DNA of 64,000 bases from Myxococcales bacterium. Lineage in GTDB: Bacteria; Myxococcota_A; Polyangia; Polyangiales; Polyangiaceae. The translations under genes and the position numbers were made by a program. This document shows positions 34,273 to 42,283 of this stretch, piece by piece (within the stretch, counting starts at the first letter, position 1; every line of letters begins with the position of its first letter). Under the pieces are notes generated by a model. The model was not told where the DNA came from, made no database searches, and saw only the letters and a program-made list of their open reading frames with translations. The DNA is taken from contig JAEUKE010000186.1 of assembly GCA_016794345.1 (NCBI GenBank), forward strand, positions 20,242 to 84,241, in the 5' to 3' direction.

Positions 34273-34651
34273 CGCGCTCGTGGCAGACGGCCTCGATGCG
34301 ATAACCGTCGAGGTCTCGAACGAACGCGGCGAAGTAGCCTGCGCCGTATTGTGGCCTCGGGCCGGGCGGCCCCTCGTCCATTGCGCCCAATCGCACGGCG
34401 ATCGCATGGAAGGCCTCGACCGCCTCGCGGCTCGGGGCCGCGAAGGCGATGTGCGCGCCTTCCCCCGGCGCTCTCGCCAGCTCGCCCGAGGCCAGGATCG
34501 CGAAGGCCTCGTCCTTCGCGCCAGGGACGCCGTAGCCCACCGCGCGCGGATGCGTGAAGAGGCGCACGTAGCCGAGCGCGGCGAGCGCCTCGTCGTAGAA
34601 CGCCCCCGAGGCCGCGAGGTCGGAGACGCCGATGGAGATGTGGTCGAGCAT
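34256..34651 (-). CDS. VOC-family protein (glyoxalase/bleomycin-resistance-like)
   Basis: 131-residue single-domain member of the vicinal-oxygen-chelate superfamily. The start MLDHISIGVSDLAASGAFYD is the standard first strand-helix unit. The second half has AHIAFAAPSREAVEAFHA and the closing FVRDLDGYRIEAVCH. Potential metal residues are H4, H68 and E121. Members include glyoxalase I, dioxygenases and antibiotic-binding proteins; the substrate cannot be inferred. The 3' end overlaps the membrane-protein gene on the other strand by 17 bases. Upstream lies a 223-base gap with two hairpins. Confidence 0.88.
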   Translation of the reverse strand: MLDHISIGVSDLAASGAFYDEALAALGYVRLFTHPRAVGYGVPGAKDEAFAILASGELARAPGEGAHIAFAAPSREAVEAFHAIAVRLGAMDEGPPGPRPQYGAGYFAAFVRDLDGYRIEAVCHERVTGSS

Positions 34652-34695
34652 GGGCGCGCGGGGAGTTTACAGCGGTGTTCGGTTGCCGTGATCGA

Positions 34696-34745
34696 GTTTG
34701 CCGCTCCAAGGGCTCCCTTGGGTGAGAGCCCTTTCCGCGGCAAAC
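34696..34745. other. Two-tier hairpin in intergenic gap
   Basis: An outer 8-base stem (GTTTGCCG at 34696-34703 with its complement at 34738-34745) encloses an inner perfect 8-base stem (AAGGGCTC at 34708-34715 with its complement at 34726-34733). It lies between the VOC gene start and the ZIP gene end, both on the minus strand, so it could be the ZIP terminator or a structured 5' leader of the VOC message. Confidence 0.4.
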
Positions 34746-34782
34746 AAGCCACCCCTCTGCACCCGCCGCTCGATCGTCAATG

Positions 34783-34813
34783 GCGAGGGTCGGTCAAGGC
34801 AACCGACCCTCGC
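34783..34813. terminator. Strong hairpin downstream of ZIP transporter gene
   Basis: Perfect 12-base stem (GCGAGGGTCGGT at 34783-34794, complement at 34802-34813) with a 7-base loop. It lies 61 bases after the stop of the minus-strand ZIP gene. The G/C-rich stem is terminator-like, but no T-run follows on either strand, so efficiency as an intrinsic terminator is uncertain. Confidence 0.5.
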
Positions 34814-34874
34814 TGTAGCAGGCGCGCGCCCTACCGCTCCGCGATCGTCGCCTCGATGGCGACTCGGCTCGCGC

Positions 34875-36131
34875 TCAGGTCGCGCCCGGCCCGCTCATCG
34901 GCGTCGTCACGTGATCGTCGTGATCGTGGTGCTGATGGTGGTCGTCGTCGTGCTCGTGCAGCGGCAGGAGCGCGCCGAAGAGCGCGCGGACGCCCACGAC
35001 AAGCGCACCGCGGATCACGATGGCGCCGAGCGTGAGGATGGCGGTCGCGCCGAGCACGACCGGATCGACCCCGGTGAGCCCGAGCCCCAGAGAAGCGCCG
35101 ACCGCGCCCCCGAACACCACGCCGGCCCGGACGAGCGCGCCGACCCCGGACGCGCCGCGGTCGACGAGGTAAGCGGGGACGGCGCACGCGACACCCGCGG
35201 CGAGGATCGCCCACGCGCTGCCCGCCGGAGCGAGCGCACCGACCACCACCATGCCAAACAGCGCAAACGGGACGACCCGCGGCACCAGCGGATCGAGGCG
35301 GGCGAGGTAGCTCTCCCCTCGCCTCACCGAGACCAGGCCGGCGACGGCGAGCCCGATCGCGAGGGCCGGAGCCGCGGCGAGCGCGAGAGGCAAGAGCGAC
35401 TCGAAGCTGCGCTCCGGCGCGCCGCCCTCGTGGTGCTCGTGACCGAGGACCATGGGGACCATGGCGCCCAGCGCGAAGCTGCCGAGCTCGAGCACCCGCG
35501 CGACGGCGCTCCGCGGCGGCGAAGCCTCGATCCCGTGGAGCACGACGTGCAGAAGAAGGCCCGCGGTCACCGCGCTCACCCAGGTCTGGTGCTCCCGCAG
35601 GATCGGCGCGGCCCACCCCGAGGAAGCGAGGAGCACGCCGCCGACGGCGGCGAGCGCGAGCCCGAACGCGCGGAACGTGGCTGCTGCGCGACCGCGCAGC
35701 TCCGTGAAGGCGAGGACGACCGCCGCGACGATCGGCACCGTGTGCCCGGCGACGGCCACCAGTACCTCCCAGTGCACGTGGCCTTGATGGTCCTGGCTCG
35801 AGAAAGCCCCCATCGCCAGACCGTCGCCGACCTGGTGCAAGATCAGACCCACGTAGCTCAGCTCGAGCGCGAGCGCCGTGCCGTCCGTCCGGAGGTGGGA
35901 GCGTCCGAAGCGCTCGAAGAGCCCCGGAACCAGGAGGCCGAGAAAAAAGGGCAGGAGCACCGTGCCGCCCGCGGTGACGATGGCCTCCGGCACCAGCACC
36001 CCGAACACGGTGGCCAGGCTCGCGCCGAGCGCCAGCGCGCGGACCGGCCCCAGCGCGCGCCCAGGGCCGATCATGCCGAGCGCGGCTCCCAGGAGCACGG
36101 ACACGAAGGCGGTCAGGCAGGCAGGCAACAC
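34875..36131 (-). CDS. ZIP-family metal transporter with His-rich tail
   Basis: 418-residue integral membrane protein with roughly ten or more hydrophobic helices. The metal path motif HQVGDGLAMGA (99-109) matches the ZIP helix-4 HNxxDG pattern, and AGHTVPIVAA (129-138) corresponds to the helix-5 HExxEG region in altered form. The C-terminus ends in a dense His/Asp run (about 395-410, HEHDDDHHQHHDHDD), typical of zinc or nickel buffering. ZIP proteins move Zn, Fe or Mn into the cytoplasm. The start is read as GTG at 36131; a 22-base palindrome lies 10 bases upstream and probably controls it. The altered helix-5 residues leave substrate open. Confidence 0.72.
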   Translation of the reverse strand: MLPACLTAFVSVLLGAALGMIGPGRALGPVRALALGASLATVFGVLVPEAIVTAGGTVLLPFFLGLLVPGLFERFGRSHLRTDGTALALELSYVGLILHQVGDGLAMGAFSSQDHQGHVHWEVLVAVAGHTVPIVAAVVLAFTELRGRAAATFRAFGLALAAVGGVLLASSGWAAPILREHQTWVSAVTAGLLLHVVLHGIEASPPRSAVARVLELGSFALGAMVPMVLGHEHHEGGAPERSFESLLPLALAAAPALAIGLAVAGLVSVRRGESYLARLDPLVPRVVPFALFGMVVVGALAPAGSAWAILAAGVACAVPAYLVDRGASGVGALVRAGVVFGGAVGASLGLGLTGVDPVVLGATAILTLGAIVIRGALVVGVRALFGALLPLHEHDDDHHQHHDHDDHVTTPMSGPGAT

Positions 36132-36140
36132 GTGCAGCGA

Positions 36141-36162
36141 CCAAGTTGCTCTTGCAACTTGG
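36141..36162. promoter_or_regulatory. Palindromic operator candidate upstream of ZIP gene
   Basis: Perfect inverted repeat: CCAAGTTGC (36141-36149), 4-base spacer TCTT, GCAACTTGG (36154-36162). It is 10 bases upstream of the ZIP start codon and about 100 bases before the Gly-rich lipoprotein gene on the other strand. The size and position fit a dimeric repressor such as a Fur/Zur-family or MerR-type metal sensor; the regulator itself is not in the window. Confidence 0.5.
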
Positions 36163-36261
36163 ATGCAAGACCCTAGCTCGCCCCTCTCGGGGTGTCGAGA
36201 GCACGTGTTGGGCGCGTCCTCTCACCGCTGGAGCGGCCGCGTGCTAGGCAGGGTCGTCGCC

Positions 36262-36525
36262 ATGTCTCGCACCGTCCTCCTCGCCTTCGCCGTCCTGATC
36301 GGCGGGTGCCACCTCATCGCGGGCACGGGCGACTTCGTCGACCAGCCGCCGGGGAACAGCGGCGCAGGCGGCCAGGGCGGCGCGGGCGGCCAGGGCGGCG
36401 CGGGCGGCCAGGGCGGCGCGGGCGGCCAAGGCGGCGCGGGGGCGGGCGGCGGCCCCGCAGGCTCGGGCGGCGAAGCGGGCGGCCAGGCAAGCGCCGGAGG
36501 CATGGGCGGCCAGGGCGGCGGCTGA
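36262..36525 (+). CDS. Small Gly-rich lipoprotein
   Basis: 87-residue predicted lipoprotein: signal peptide with lipobox IGGC (Cys at about 16), a short HLIAGTGDFVDQPPGNS segment, then a Gly/Ala/Gln low-complexity tail with four exact GGQGGA repeats and looser copies. This resembles the N-terminal linkers of the larger lipoproteins elsewhere in the window, but here there is no domain after the linker. It may be a remnant of a larger lipoprotein or a genuine short surface protein. Divergent from the ZIP gene. Confidence 0.6.
   Translation: MSRTVLLAFAVLIGGCHLIAGTGDFVDQPPGNSGAGGQGGAGGQGGAGGQGGAGGQGGAGAGGGPAGSGGEAGGQASAGGMGGQGGG
36367..36438 (+). repeat. 18-base tandem repeat, four copies
   Basis: Four consecutive copies of an 18-base unit (GGCGGCCAGGGCGGCGCG; the fourth has CCAAGG for CCAGGG) encode GGQGGA units inside the small lipoprotein gene. 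Copy number is likely to vary between strains by slippage. Confidence 0.85.
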
Positions 36526-36534
36526 GCCCCCTTC

Positions 36535-37323
36535 TCAGTCGTCGCCGAGCCGGAACGTCACCCGGGGCACCTCCGGGTTCCACGGGGAGGGGTCGACCGC
36601 GGCGTCCACCTCGAAGACCTCACGCAGGCGCTCGGGCGTGAGCACCTCGCGCGGCGTGCCCAGCTGCATGACCGTTCCGTCATTCATCATCGCGATCCGA
36701 TCGCAGGCCCACGCCGCGAGCCCGACGTCGTGCAGGACCACAAGCACGCCGACGCCCGCGGCGCGCGCCTGGTGCATCAACCGCACGACGAGCCGCCGCT
36801 GCGCCGGATCGAGGCTCGAGGTCGGTTCGTCCAGGAGCCAGTAGCGCCCCGTCTCGCCGAAGCCGATCTGCGCGAGCGCCCGCGCAATGTGAACACGCTG
36901 CTGCTCGCCGCCCGACAGCGTCACAACCGGGCTCGACGCGCGCTCCGCCAGCCCGACGGCGTCGAGCGCGCGGCGGGCCATCGCCCGACAGGCCGGCGTC
37001 TCGACCGGCGCGTGCGGCGCGCGGCCCCAGGCGACGACCTCGAGCGCGGTGTAGTCGAAGGCGACCTCGGAGCGCTGGGAGACCACGGCGCGCTGCCGCG
37101 CCAGGGCGGCGCCGTCGAGCGATCGGGCGTCGGTGCCGTCGAAGATCACTCGCCCTGCCGAGGGCGCGAGCTCCCCCGCCATCGCGCGCAGCAGCGTCGA
37201 TTTGCCAGCGCCGTTCGGTCCGACGAGCCCGACCACCTCACCGCCTTCGACCGCGAGCTCGATCCCCCGGAGAATGGGTCGGCCGCCGAGCTCGACCGAG
37301 AGGCGCTCCGCGACGAGGCTCAC
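36535..37323 (-). CDS. hmuV: Heme/iron ABC transporter ATP-binding protein
   Basis: 262-residue ABC ATPase of the heme/siderophore (HmuV/FecE) class. Walker A is GPNGAGKS (about 36-43), the signature is LSGGEQQR (about 139-146), Walker B with catalytic Glu is YWLLDEPTSSLD (about 161-172) and the switch His is VLHDVGLAA. It energises uptake of heme or chelated iron through the partner permease. It starts with GTG at 37323, overlapping the permease stop by 4 bases. No binding protein or TonB receptor gene lies beside it in the window, so substrate identity rests on family resemblance. Confidence 0.9.
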   Translation of the reverse strand: MSLVAERLSVELGGRPILRGIELAVEGGEVVGLVGPNGAGKSTLLRAMAGELAPSAGRVIFDGTDARSLDGAALARQRAVVSQRSEVAFDYTALEVVAWGRAPHAPVETPACRAMARRALDAVGLAERASSPVVTLSGGEQQRVHIARALAQIGFGETGRYWLLDEPTSSLDPAQRRLVVRLMHQARAAGVGVLVVLHDVGLAAWACDRIAMMNDGTVMQLGTPREVLTPERLREVFEVDAAVDPSPWNPEVPRVTFRLGDD

Positions 37324-38360
37324 GCGGCCCTCGTCTCGCGTCCGAGCAGCCACAAGAAAAACGGCGCGCCCAGCGCGGCGGTGAAGAGGCCGACTGGCAG
37401 CTCCGAAGGCCGGACCACGAAGCGCGCCGCAGCGTCCGCGCCGACCAGGAGCGTGGCCCCGCCGAGCGCCGAGATGACAATGACAGATTTGTTCTTCGAC
37501 CCCACGGCAAGCCGAGCGAGGTGGGGGACGACCAGCCCCACGAAGCCGATGAGCCCGGCTGCCGCCACCGACGCGCCCACCCCGATCGCCACGGCCCCGA
37601 CGACGACGGCGCGCACCCGCCGGACGTCCACCCCGAGGTAGCCGGCCTCCTGCTCGCCGAGCGCGAGCAGGTCGAGCGTTCGGCCGGCGCGGGGCAACGC
37701 CAGGATCGCGAGGAGCACCCACGGCGCGGTCGCGGCGACGAGCGGCCAGGAAGCGCCATCGAGCCCCCCCATCGTCCAGAAGACGAGGTCGCGAAGCTGC
37801 CCGTCGTCGGCGATCTGCGACAGGAGCCCGACGAACGCGCCCACGAGCGCGTTCACGGCGACGCCCGCCAGGAGCACCGTGACGGTCGCCGCCCGACCTC
37901 GCAGACCGGTGCCGAGCTTGAGGACCAGCCACGTCGTCGCGATCCCGCCCGCGAAGGCGGCCAGCGGCAACAGGGCCTGGCGTGCCCAAGGCGGCGCCGC
38001 TGCGAGCGCTCCGCCGCCGAGGACGATGGCGGTCGCTGCGCCCAGCGAGGCGCCCGCCGAGACGCCGACGAGCCCAGGGTCGGCGAGCGGGTTGCGGAAC
38101 AGCGCCTGGACGCCCGCGCCGCTCGACCCGAGCGCGGCTCCGACGAGCGCTGCGAGGACGATGCGCGGAGCGCGGAGCGTGAAGAGGACCGTTCGCTCGG
38201 TCTCGCTCGCCGTAACCGAGGCGAGCCCGAGCGGCTCGAGGAAGAGGAGACCGAGCGCGCGAGAGAGCGGGACCGCGAGCGCCCCCGTGGTGGCCGACAC
38301 GAGCGCGGCCACCAGGAGGAGCACGGCCAGCACAGCGGCGACTCGGCTCGTTCTCCACAT
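37320..38360 (-). CDS. hmuU: Heme/iron ABC transporter permease (FecCD family)
   Basis: 346-residue inner-membrane permease with about ten helices. Family signatures are LRAPRIVLAALVGAALGSSGAGVQ near 63-86 (shown in part), NPLADPGLVGVSAGASLGA (about 89-107), and the late GLIGFVGLVVPHLAR (about 259-273), the ATPase-coupling region. It forms a dimer with two copies of the ATPase encoded just downstream, with which it overlaps by 4 bases. The 93-base gap to the upstream HtrA gene contains a 7-base-stem hairpin 9 bases before the ATG. Confidence 0.9.
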   Translation of the reverse strand: MWRTSRVAAVLAVLLLVAALVSATTGALAVPLSRALGLLFLEPLGLASVTASETERTVLFTLRAPRIVLAALVGAALGSSGAGVQALFRNPLADPGLVGVSAGASLGAATAIVLGGGALAAAPPWARQALLPLAAFAGGIATTWLVLKLGTGLRGRAATVTVLLAGVAVNALVGAFVGLLSQIADDGQLRDLVFWTMGGLDGASWPLVAATAPWVLLAILALPRAGRTLDLLALGEQEAGYLGVDVRRVRAVVVGAVAIGVGASVAAAGLIGFVGLVVPHLARLAVGSKNKSVIVISALGGATLLVGADAAARFVVRPSELPVGLFTAALGAPFFLWLLGRETRAA

Positions 38361-38369
38361 CGGTCACTT

Positions 38370-38387
38370 CCCCTCGCGGCCGAGGGG
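38370..38387. promoter_or_regulatory. Hairpin just upstream of the heme permease gene
   Basis: A perfect 7-base inverted repeat (CCCCTCG / CGAGGGG) with loop CGGC at 38370-38387, 9 bases before the permease ATG (minus strand) and downstream of the HtrA gene. It could end HtrA transcription or mask the permease ribosome binding site. Confidence 0.3.
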
Positions 38388-38453
38388 ACGGGACAAATAG
38401 CAGGCCCCGGCGCCGAGCGGGCACCAGGACCTCGAGGGGACGAGCGGCGCGTG

Positions 38454-39941
38454 TTACTTCGAAGGAACCGGGACGGGCGCGAAGCGAATGGAGTCGCCGC
38501 GCTTCAGCTTGGCGAGGAGCACGCTCCCGGCCTTGGCGCTGCCGAGCTGGGCCTCGAGGGCGTCCACGTCTTTCACGGGCTTGCCGTCGAGCTCGAGCAC
38601 GACGTCGCCGGGACGCACCTCCTTCAACGGGCTCGACGGGGCGATGCCCTCCACACGCACGCCCCCGCCCTTCACGTTCGAGACCTGTACGCCGAGCTTG
38701 TTGTTGGCCGGCACCGCGCGAGGGGAGCGCATCTGCGGCCCCTTCTCGGTCGCGTCGTCTTCGAGGACGTCGAGCGTGGCCTTCGTCTCCAGGCGCTTGC
38801 CGTCGCGGAGGTAGGCGATTGTCACCTGCGCCCCGGGCGCGTTGCGCGCGACGTTCCTCGGCAGCTCCTCGGCATGCTGGATGTCGGTGCCGTTGACCGA
38901 GACGATCACGTCGCCCGCCTTCAGCCCTGCGCGCGCCGCCGCGCCCCCCGACTCGATCTGCGCGATGAGCGCGCCCTTGGGACCGGGCAGCTTGAGCGCC
39001 GTGGCGAGCTCGTTCGACATGGGCTGGAAGACGAGGCCGAGCTTGCCCCGCACGACGTGGCCCTTCTCGCGGAGCTGCGGCAACACGTCCTTCAGGGCGT
39101 CGACAGGGATGGCGAAGCCGATGTTGTTCGCGCCGGGCCGGATCGCCGTCGCGATGCCGACCACCTCGCCGCGCCAGTTGAAGAGCGGACCGCCGCTGTT
39201 GCCGGGGTTGATGGCCGCGTCCGTCTGGATGAAGTCGTCGTAGCTCGTCGCGCCGATGAAGCGCGACTTCGCGCTCACGATGCCGAGCGTCACGGTGTGG
39301 CCCAGGCCGAACGGATTCCCGACCGCGAGCACGTGGTCGCCGATGCGGAGCGCGCCGGAGGTCCCCAGGCGCACGGCGGGAACCTCACCCTTCGTCTTGA
39401 TCTTGAGCAGGGCGAGATCGAGCTTGGGGTCACGGCCCACGACGTCCGCCGGGATCTCGCGGTCGTCCCACAGGCGGACGACGACCTCGTCCGCGTCGTG
39501 CACGACGTGCTCGTTCGTGACCACGTAGCCTTGTGGATCAATGATGAAGCCGGTGCCGGCGCCCTGACGCTCGCCTCGACCGCCCCCACCGTCCGGACCG
39601 AAGAAGAAGTCGAACGGGTGGCCCTCCGGGAGGTTCACCTTCTGTGTCGTCGTGATGTTCACGACCGCGGGCTTCACCTTCTCCGACAGGTCCGCCACGT
39701 CGAACGTGGCCGGCACCGGCGAAGGGGGGAGCGGCTCGGGGAGCTTGAGCGGCGGCAGGCCGGCGCGGTCCACGTTCGAGTCGTTCAAGGCGACGGCGCT
39801 CGCGGCGCCGACTTGCCCGGCCGCGGGCTCGTAGTCGGCGCGGGCCGAGCGGGCTTCCTGCGGCGGCTGGCAGCCGAGCGAGGGCGCGAGGGCAAGGAGG
39901 ACAGCGAGGGGCACGGAGCGGAGCAAAAGGCTTCGGATCAT
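38454..39941 (-). CDS. HtrA/DegP-type serine protease, lipoprotein
   Basis: 495-residue envelope protease/chaperone that degrades misfolded proteins. The N-terminal signal has a lipobox-like SLGC (Cys24), suggesting lipid anchoring, unusual for DegP. The trypsin-like domain has the triad H145 (TNEHVV), D175 (KLDLAL) and S249 (GNSGGP). Two PDZ domains follow, about 285-375 (GLKAGDVIVSVNG) and 410-490 (VRPGDVVLELDGKPV). The ATG at 39941 is chosen because the signal peptide begins there; upstream frame has no conserved features and runs into proC. Divergent from proC. Confidence 0.92.
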   Translation of the reverse strand: MIRSLLLRSVPLAVLLALAPSLGCQPPQEARSARADYEPAAGQVGAASAVALNDSNVDRAGLPPLKLPEPLPPSPVPATFDVADLSEKVKPAVVNITTTQKVNLPEGHPFDFFFGPDGGGGRGERQGAGTGFIIDPQGYVVTNEHVVHDADEVVVRLWDDREIPADVVGRDPKLDLALLKIKTKGEVPAVRLGTSGALRIGDHVLAVGNPFGLGHTVTLGIVSAKSRFIGATSYDDFIQTDAAINPGNSGGPLFNWRGEVVGIATAIRPGANNIGFAIPVDALKDVLPQLREKGHVVRGKLGLVFQPMSNELATALKLPGPKGALIAQIESGGAAARAGLKAGDVIVSVNGTDIQHAEELPRNVARNAPGAQVTIAYLRDGKRLETKATLDVLEDDATEKGPQMRSPRAVPANNKLGVQVSNVKGGGVRVEGIAPSSPLKEVRPGDVVLELDGKPVKDVDALEAQLGSAKAGSVLLAKLKRGDSIRFAPVPVPSK

Positions 39942-40053
39942 CGTCTCTACCTTGGTCGCCGAGGAAGGAGGCTGGCTTTGGTACCCCCGAAACAGCGAAA
40001 CGTGACCGCACATTCCGCCACGGGGCGTCGTCATTCTGCTAGCGTCCGCCGAA

Positions 40054-40938
40054 GTGGCCAGCGATTTGTCATCCCATTCTGCAGGTGTAGGCCCAGCGCC
40101 ACGCCTTCGTGACAAACATATCGGCTTTCTCGGCGGCGGGGCGATGGCCGGCGCCCTCATCAAGGGGCTCGTCGCCTCGAAGTCGGTGTCGCCCGACCAC
40201 CTCATGGCGAGCGACGTGAAGGCCAGCCGCCTCACGGAGATCGAGTCCGCGTTCGGCATCCGCACCACGACGGACAACGCCGCATTGGTGAAGTTCTCCG
40301 ACGTCGTCGTCGTCGCGGTGAAGCCGCAGATCGTGGACCGGGTCTTGCCCGTCATCCGCGAGAACCTCAAGCCATCCGCGCTGGTCGTGTCCATCGCTGC
40401 GGGCGTCCCCTCGGTCGTCTTCGAGGAGGGCCTCCCCCAGAACGCCAAGTTCGTGCGCAGCATGCCCAACACCGCGGCCATCGCGCTCGCCGGCGCCACG
40501 GCCATCGCGGCCGGGAGCCACGCCACCGAAGAGGACATGCAGGTCGCGACGGAGCTCTTCGAGGCGGTCGGTCGCTGTGCCACGCTCGACGAGGCCCTGC
40601 TCGACGCGGTGACCGGCCTCTCGGGGAGCGGACCGGCCTACGTCATGTTGATGATCGAGGCCCTCGCCGACGGCGGCGTGAAGGTCGGCCTGGGGCGGGA
40701 CACCGCGCTCCTGCTCGCCGCGCAGACGGTCTACGGCGCCGCGAAGCTCCAGCTCGAGAGCGGCGAGCACCCCGGGCGCTTGAAGGACATGGTGACGAGC
40801 CCGGGCGGCACCGCCATCGCCGGCCTCCACACGCTCGAGTCCGGAGGCCTGCGCCGGACGCTGATCGACGCCGTGGAGGCGGCGGCCCGCCGGAGCCGCG
40901 AGCTCGGCGAGGCCCTCCTCGCCAAGCGCAAGGCTTGA
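40054..40938 (+). CDS. proC: Pyrroline-5-carboxylate reductase
   Basis: Reduces 1-pyrroline-5-carboxylate to proline with NAD(P)H, the last step of proline synthesis. 294 residues. The Rossmann dinucleotide motif is GFLGGGAMAGALIKG (about 24-38). The family signature in the C-terminal dimerisation domain includes AVTGLSGSGPAYV and SPGGTAIAGLHTLE. The N-terminus from the GTG at 40054 is about 20 residues longer than the average family member, so the true start could be downstream, but no better codon with a ribosome site is obvious. Divergent from the HtrA gene. Confidence 0.95.
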   Translation: MASDLSSHSAGVGPAPRLRDKHIGFLGGGAMAGALIKGLVASKSVSPDHLMASDVKASRLTEIESAFGIRTTTDNAALVKFSDVVVVAVKPQIVDRVLPVIRENLKPSALVVSIAAGVPSVVFEEGLPQNAKFVRSMPNTAAIALAGATAIAAGSHATEEDMQVATELFEAVGRCATLDEALLDAVTGLSGSGPAYVMLMIEALADGGVKVGLGRDTALLLAAQTVYGAAKLQLESGEHPGRLKDMVTSPGGTAIAGLHTLESGGLRRTLIDAVEAAARRSRELGEALLAKRKA

Positions 40939-40970
40939 GCACCCGCCGCGCCAGGTGCAACCATGAGCCG

Positions 40971-41582
40971 ATGACCCACACGTCTTGGGCGTGGCTCGCC
41001 TCCCTCACCATCTTCGGCGCTCTCGCTTGCGACGCGGATCTCGAGCCTGGCTGTCGCGACGGACAGTGTACGGATCCGACGACCTCGGCCTCGACCGGCA
41101 CCGGAACGGGCGGCGGCGGAGGCAGCGGCTTCGTCTGTACACACGAGGAGACGGCCGGCTTCCCGTGTGAGGTCTACGACGTCCTCGTCCGCAAGTGTCA
41201 GGGCTGTCACAAGCCGGGTGGCCAGGGCCCGTTCCCTCTCCTCACCTACGACGACACCCAGAAGCTCCTCTACAACATCACCCCGGAGGAGGACCCGGTG
41301 AACGCCAAGCGGATCTGGGCGCGCATGAAGACGCAGATCCAACCGGGCGCGTCGTCCCCCGCGATGCCGCTCAACGGCAACCCGATGGAGCAGGAGTACA
41401 TCGACCGGATGAACACGTGGTTCGCGACATGCGGGGACGACATCCTCGCCGCGAACGTTTGCGCGCGCGGCGAGGGCGCTGGCGGCACGGGCGGAGCCGG
41501 CGGAACCGGAGGCTCGGGCGGTGCCGGCGGTGCCGGTGGCGCGGGTGGTGCCGGCGGTGCTGGCGGCGCCGGCGGAACCTGA
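40971..41582 (+). CDS. Lipoprotein with a single c-type heme motif and Gly/Ala tail
   Basis: 203-residue predicted lipoprotein: signal peptide with lipobox GALAC (Cys20), a Thr/Gly linker (about 38-52), then a compact domain with one heme-attachment motif CQGCH (about 76-80), a possible distal Met in MPLNGNPM, and paired cysteines. The C-terminus is a (GGA)n low-complexity tail of about 35 residues. The pattern suggests a small envelope cytochrome of the kind found at the end of many myxobacterial lipoproteins. Redox partner unknown. It ends 16 bases from the convergent oxidoreductase gene. Confidence 0.72.
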   Translation: MTHTSWAWLASLTIFGALACDADLEPGCRDGQCTDPTTSASTGTGTGGGGGSGFVCTHEETAGFPCEVYDVLVRKCQGCHKPGGQGPFPLLTYDDTQKLLYNITPEEDPVNAKRIWARMKTQIQPGASSPAMPLNGNPMEQEYIDRMNTWFATCGDDILAANVCARGEGAGGTGGAGGTGGSGGAGGAGGAGGAGGAGGAGGT

Positions 41583-41598
41583 TCCGAGCGCCTGAACG

Positions 41599-42225
41599 TC
41601 AAGCCGCAGCGGAGGAGAGCTTCGGCAAGAGCCGCCGGCCCGACGCGCGCGCATCTCGCCGGCCGAGCTGCTGGGCGCGCGAGGCCGCGCGCGCGCGCCC
41701 GGCCTCACCGAGATCGCGCACGCCGTGGAAGGCGGTGAAGGCGACGGGGCTCAGGCCGCAGAAGGCGAGCGTCGCCGAGCCGAAGCTCCGATGCAGGCAG
41801 CGGTGGCTCACCGCGGTGTACCACCACCCCGGCGTATCCATCGTCGTGATGACGCGTGCCGATCGACCCGCGAGCAAGCCCTTCGGCAAGGACGACTCTG
41901 GGCCGAACGAAAACGCCCACCCGGGCAAAAAGAGCCGATCCACGAAGCCGCGCACGAGCGCGGGTGGCGAGGCCCAATAGGTCGGGAAGACCCAGACGAG
42001 GTGGTCGGCCGCCTCGATCGCCTCGCGAGCGCGCACGAGATCGGGCTCGAGCGGCTGCGGGACGCGATACCCGTGGTGGAGGATGGGGTCGAACGACAGC
42101 GAGGCGAGGTCGATCCGCTCGACCCCCCCTCCGCCGGCTCGAAAGCCGCTCGCGTAGCCGGCCGCGAGCCGGTGGTTGAAGGTGTCTTGGTCCGGGTGAC
42201 CGAACAGGAGCAGGGCGCGTTTCAT
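41599..42225 (-). CDS. NAD(P)H:quinone oxidoreductase, flavodoxin-like fold
   Basis: 208-residue flavoprotein of the MdaB/KefF/NQO type. The start RALLLFGHPDQDTFNHRLA is the FMN/FAD phosphate-binding region. HLVWVFPTYWASPPALVRGFVDR (about 74-96, shown as consecutive motif) is the family active-site segment, followed by TTMDTPGWWY. It performs two-electron reduction of quinones or related electrophiles in the cytosol. It is divergent from a LysR regulator gene with 58 bases between, the usual arrangement for an inducible detoxification enzyme under that regulator. Confidence 0.88.
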   Translation of the reverse strand: MKRALLLFGHPDQDTFNHRLAAGYASGFRAGGGGVERIDLASLSFDPILHHGYRVPQPLEPDLVRAREAIEAADHLVWVFPTYWASPPALVRGFVDRLFLPGWAFSFGPESSLPKGLLAGRSARVITTMDTPGWWYTAVSHRCLHRSFGSATLAFCGLSPVAFTAFHGVRDLGEAGRARAASRAQQLGRRDARASGRRLLPKLSSAAA

Positions 42226-42283
42226 GGAGGCGAGCTTGCGTCATGCATGGCTGCCTGAGTAGCCGCGTCTTCGAATCGCAGCT

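Noticed and set aside
36367..36438. CRISPR-like repeats
   Set aside because: The 18-base units are directly contiguous with no spacers and encode GGQGGA inside a lipoprotein gene.
37521..40112. 863-codon plus-strand frame opposite the heme permease and HtrA genes
   Set aside because: Antisense shadow; both minus-strand genes show complete catalytic or transport motifs.
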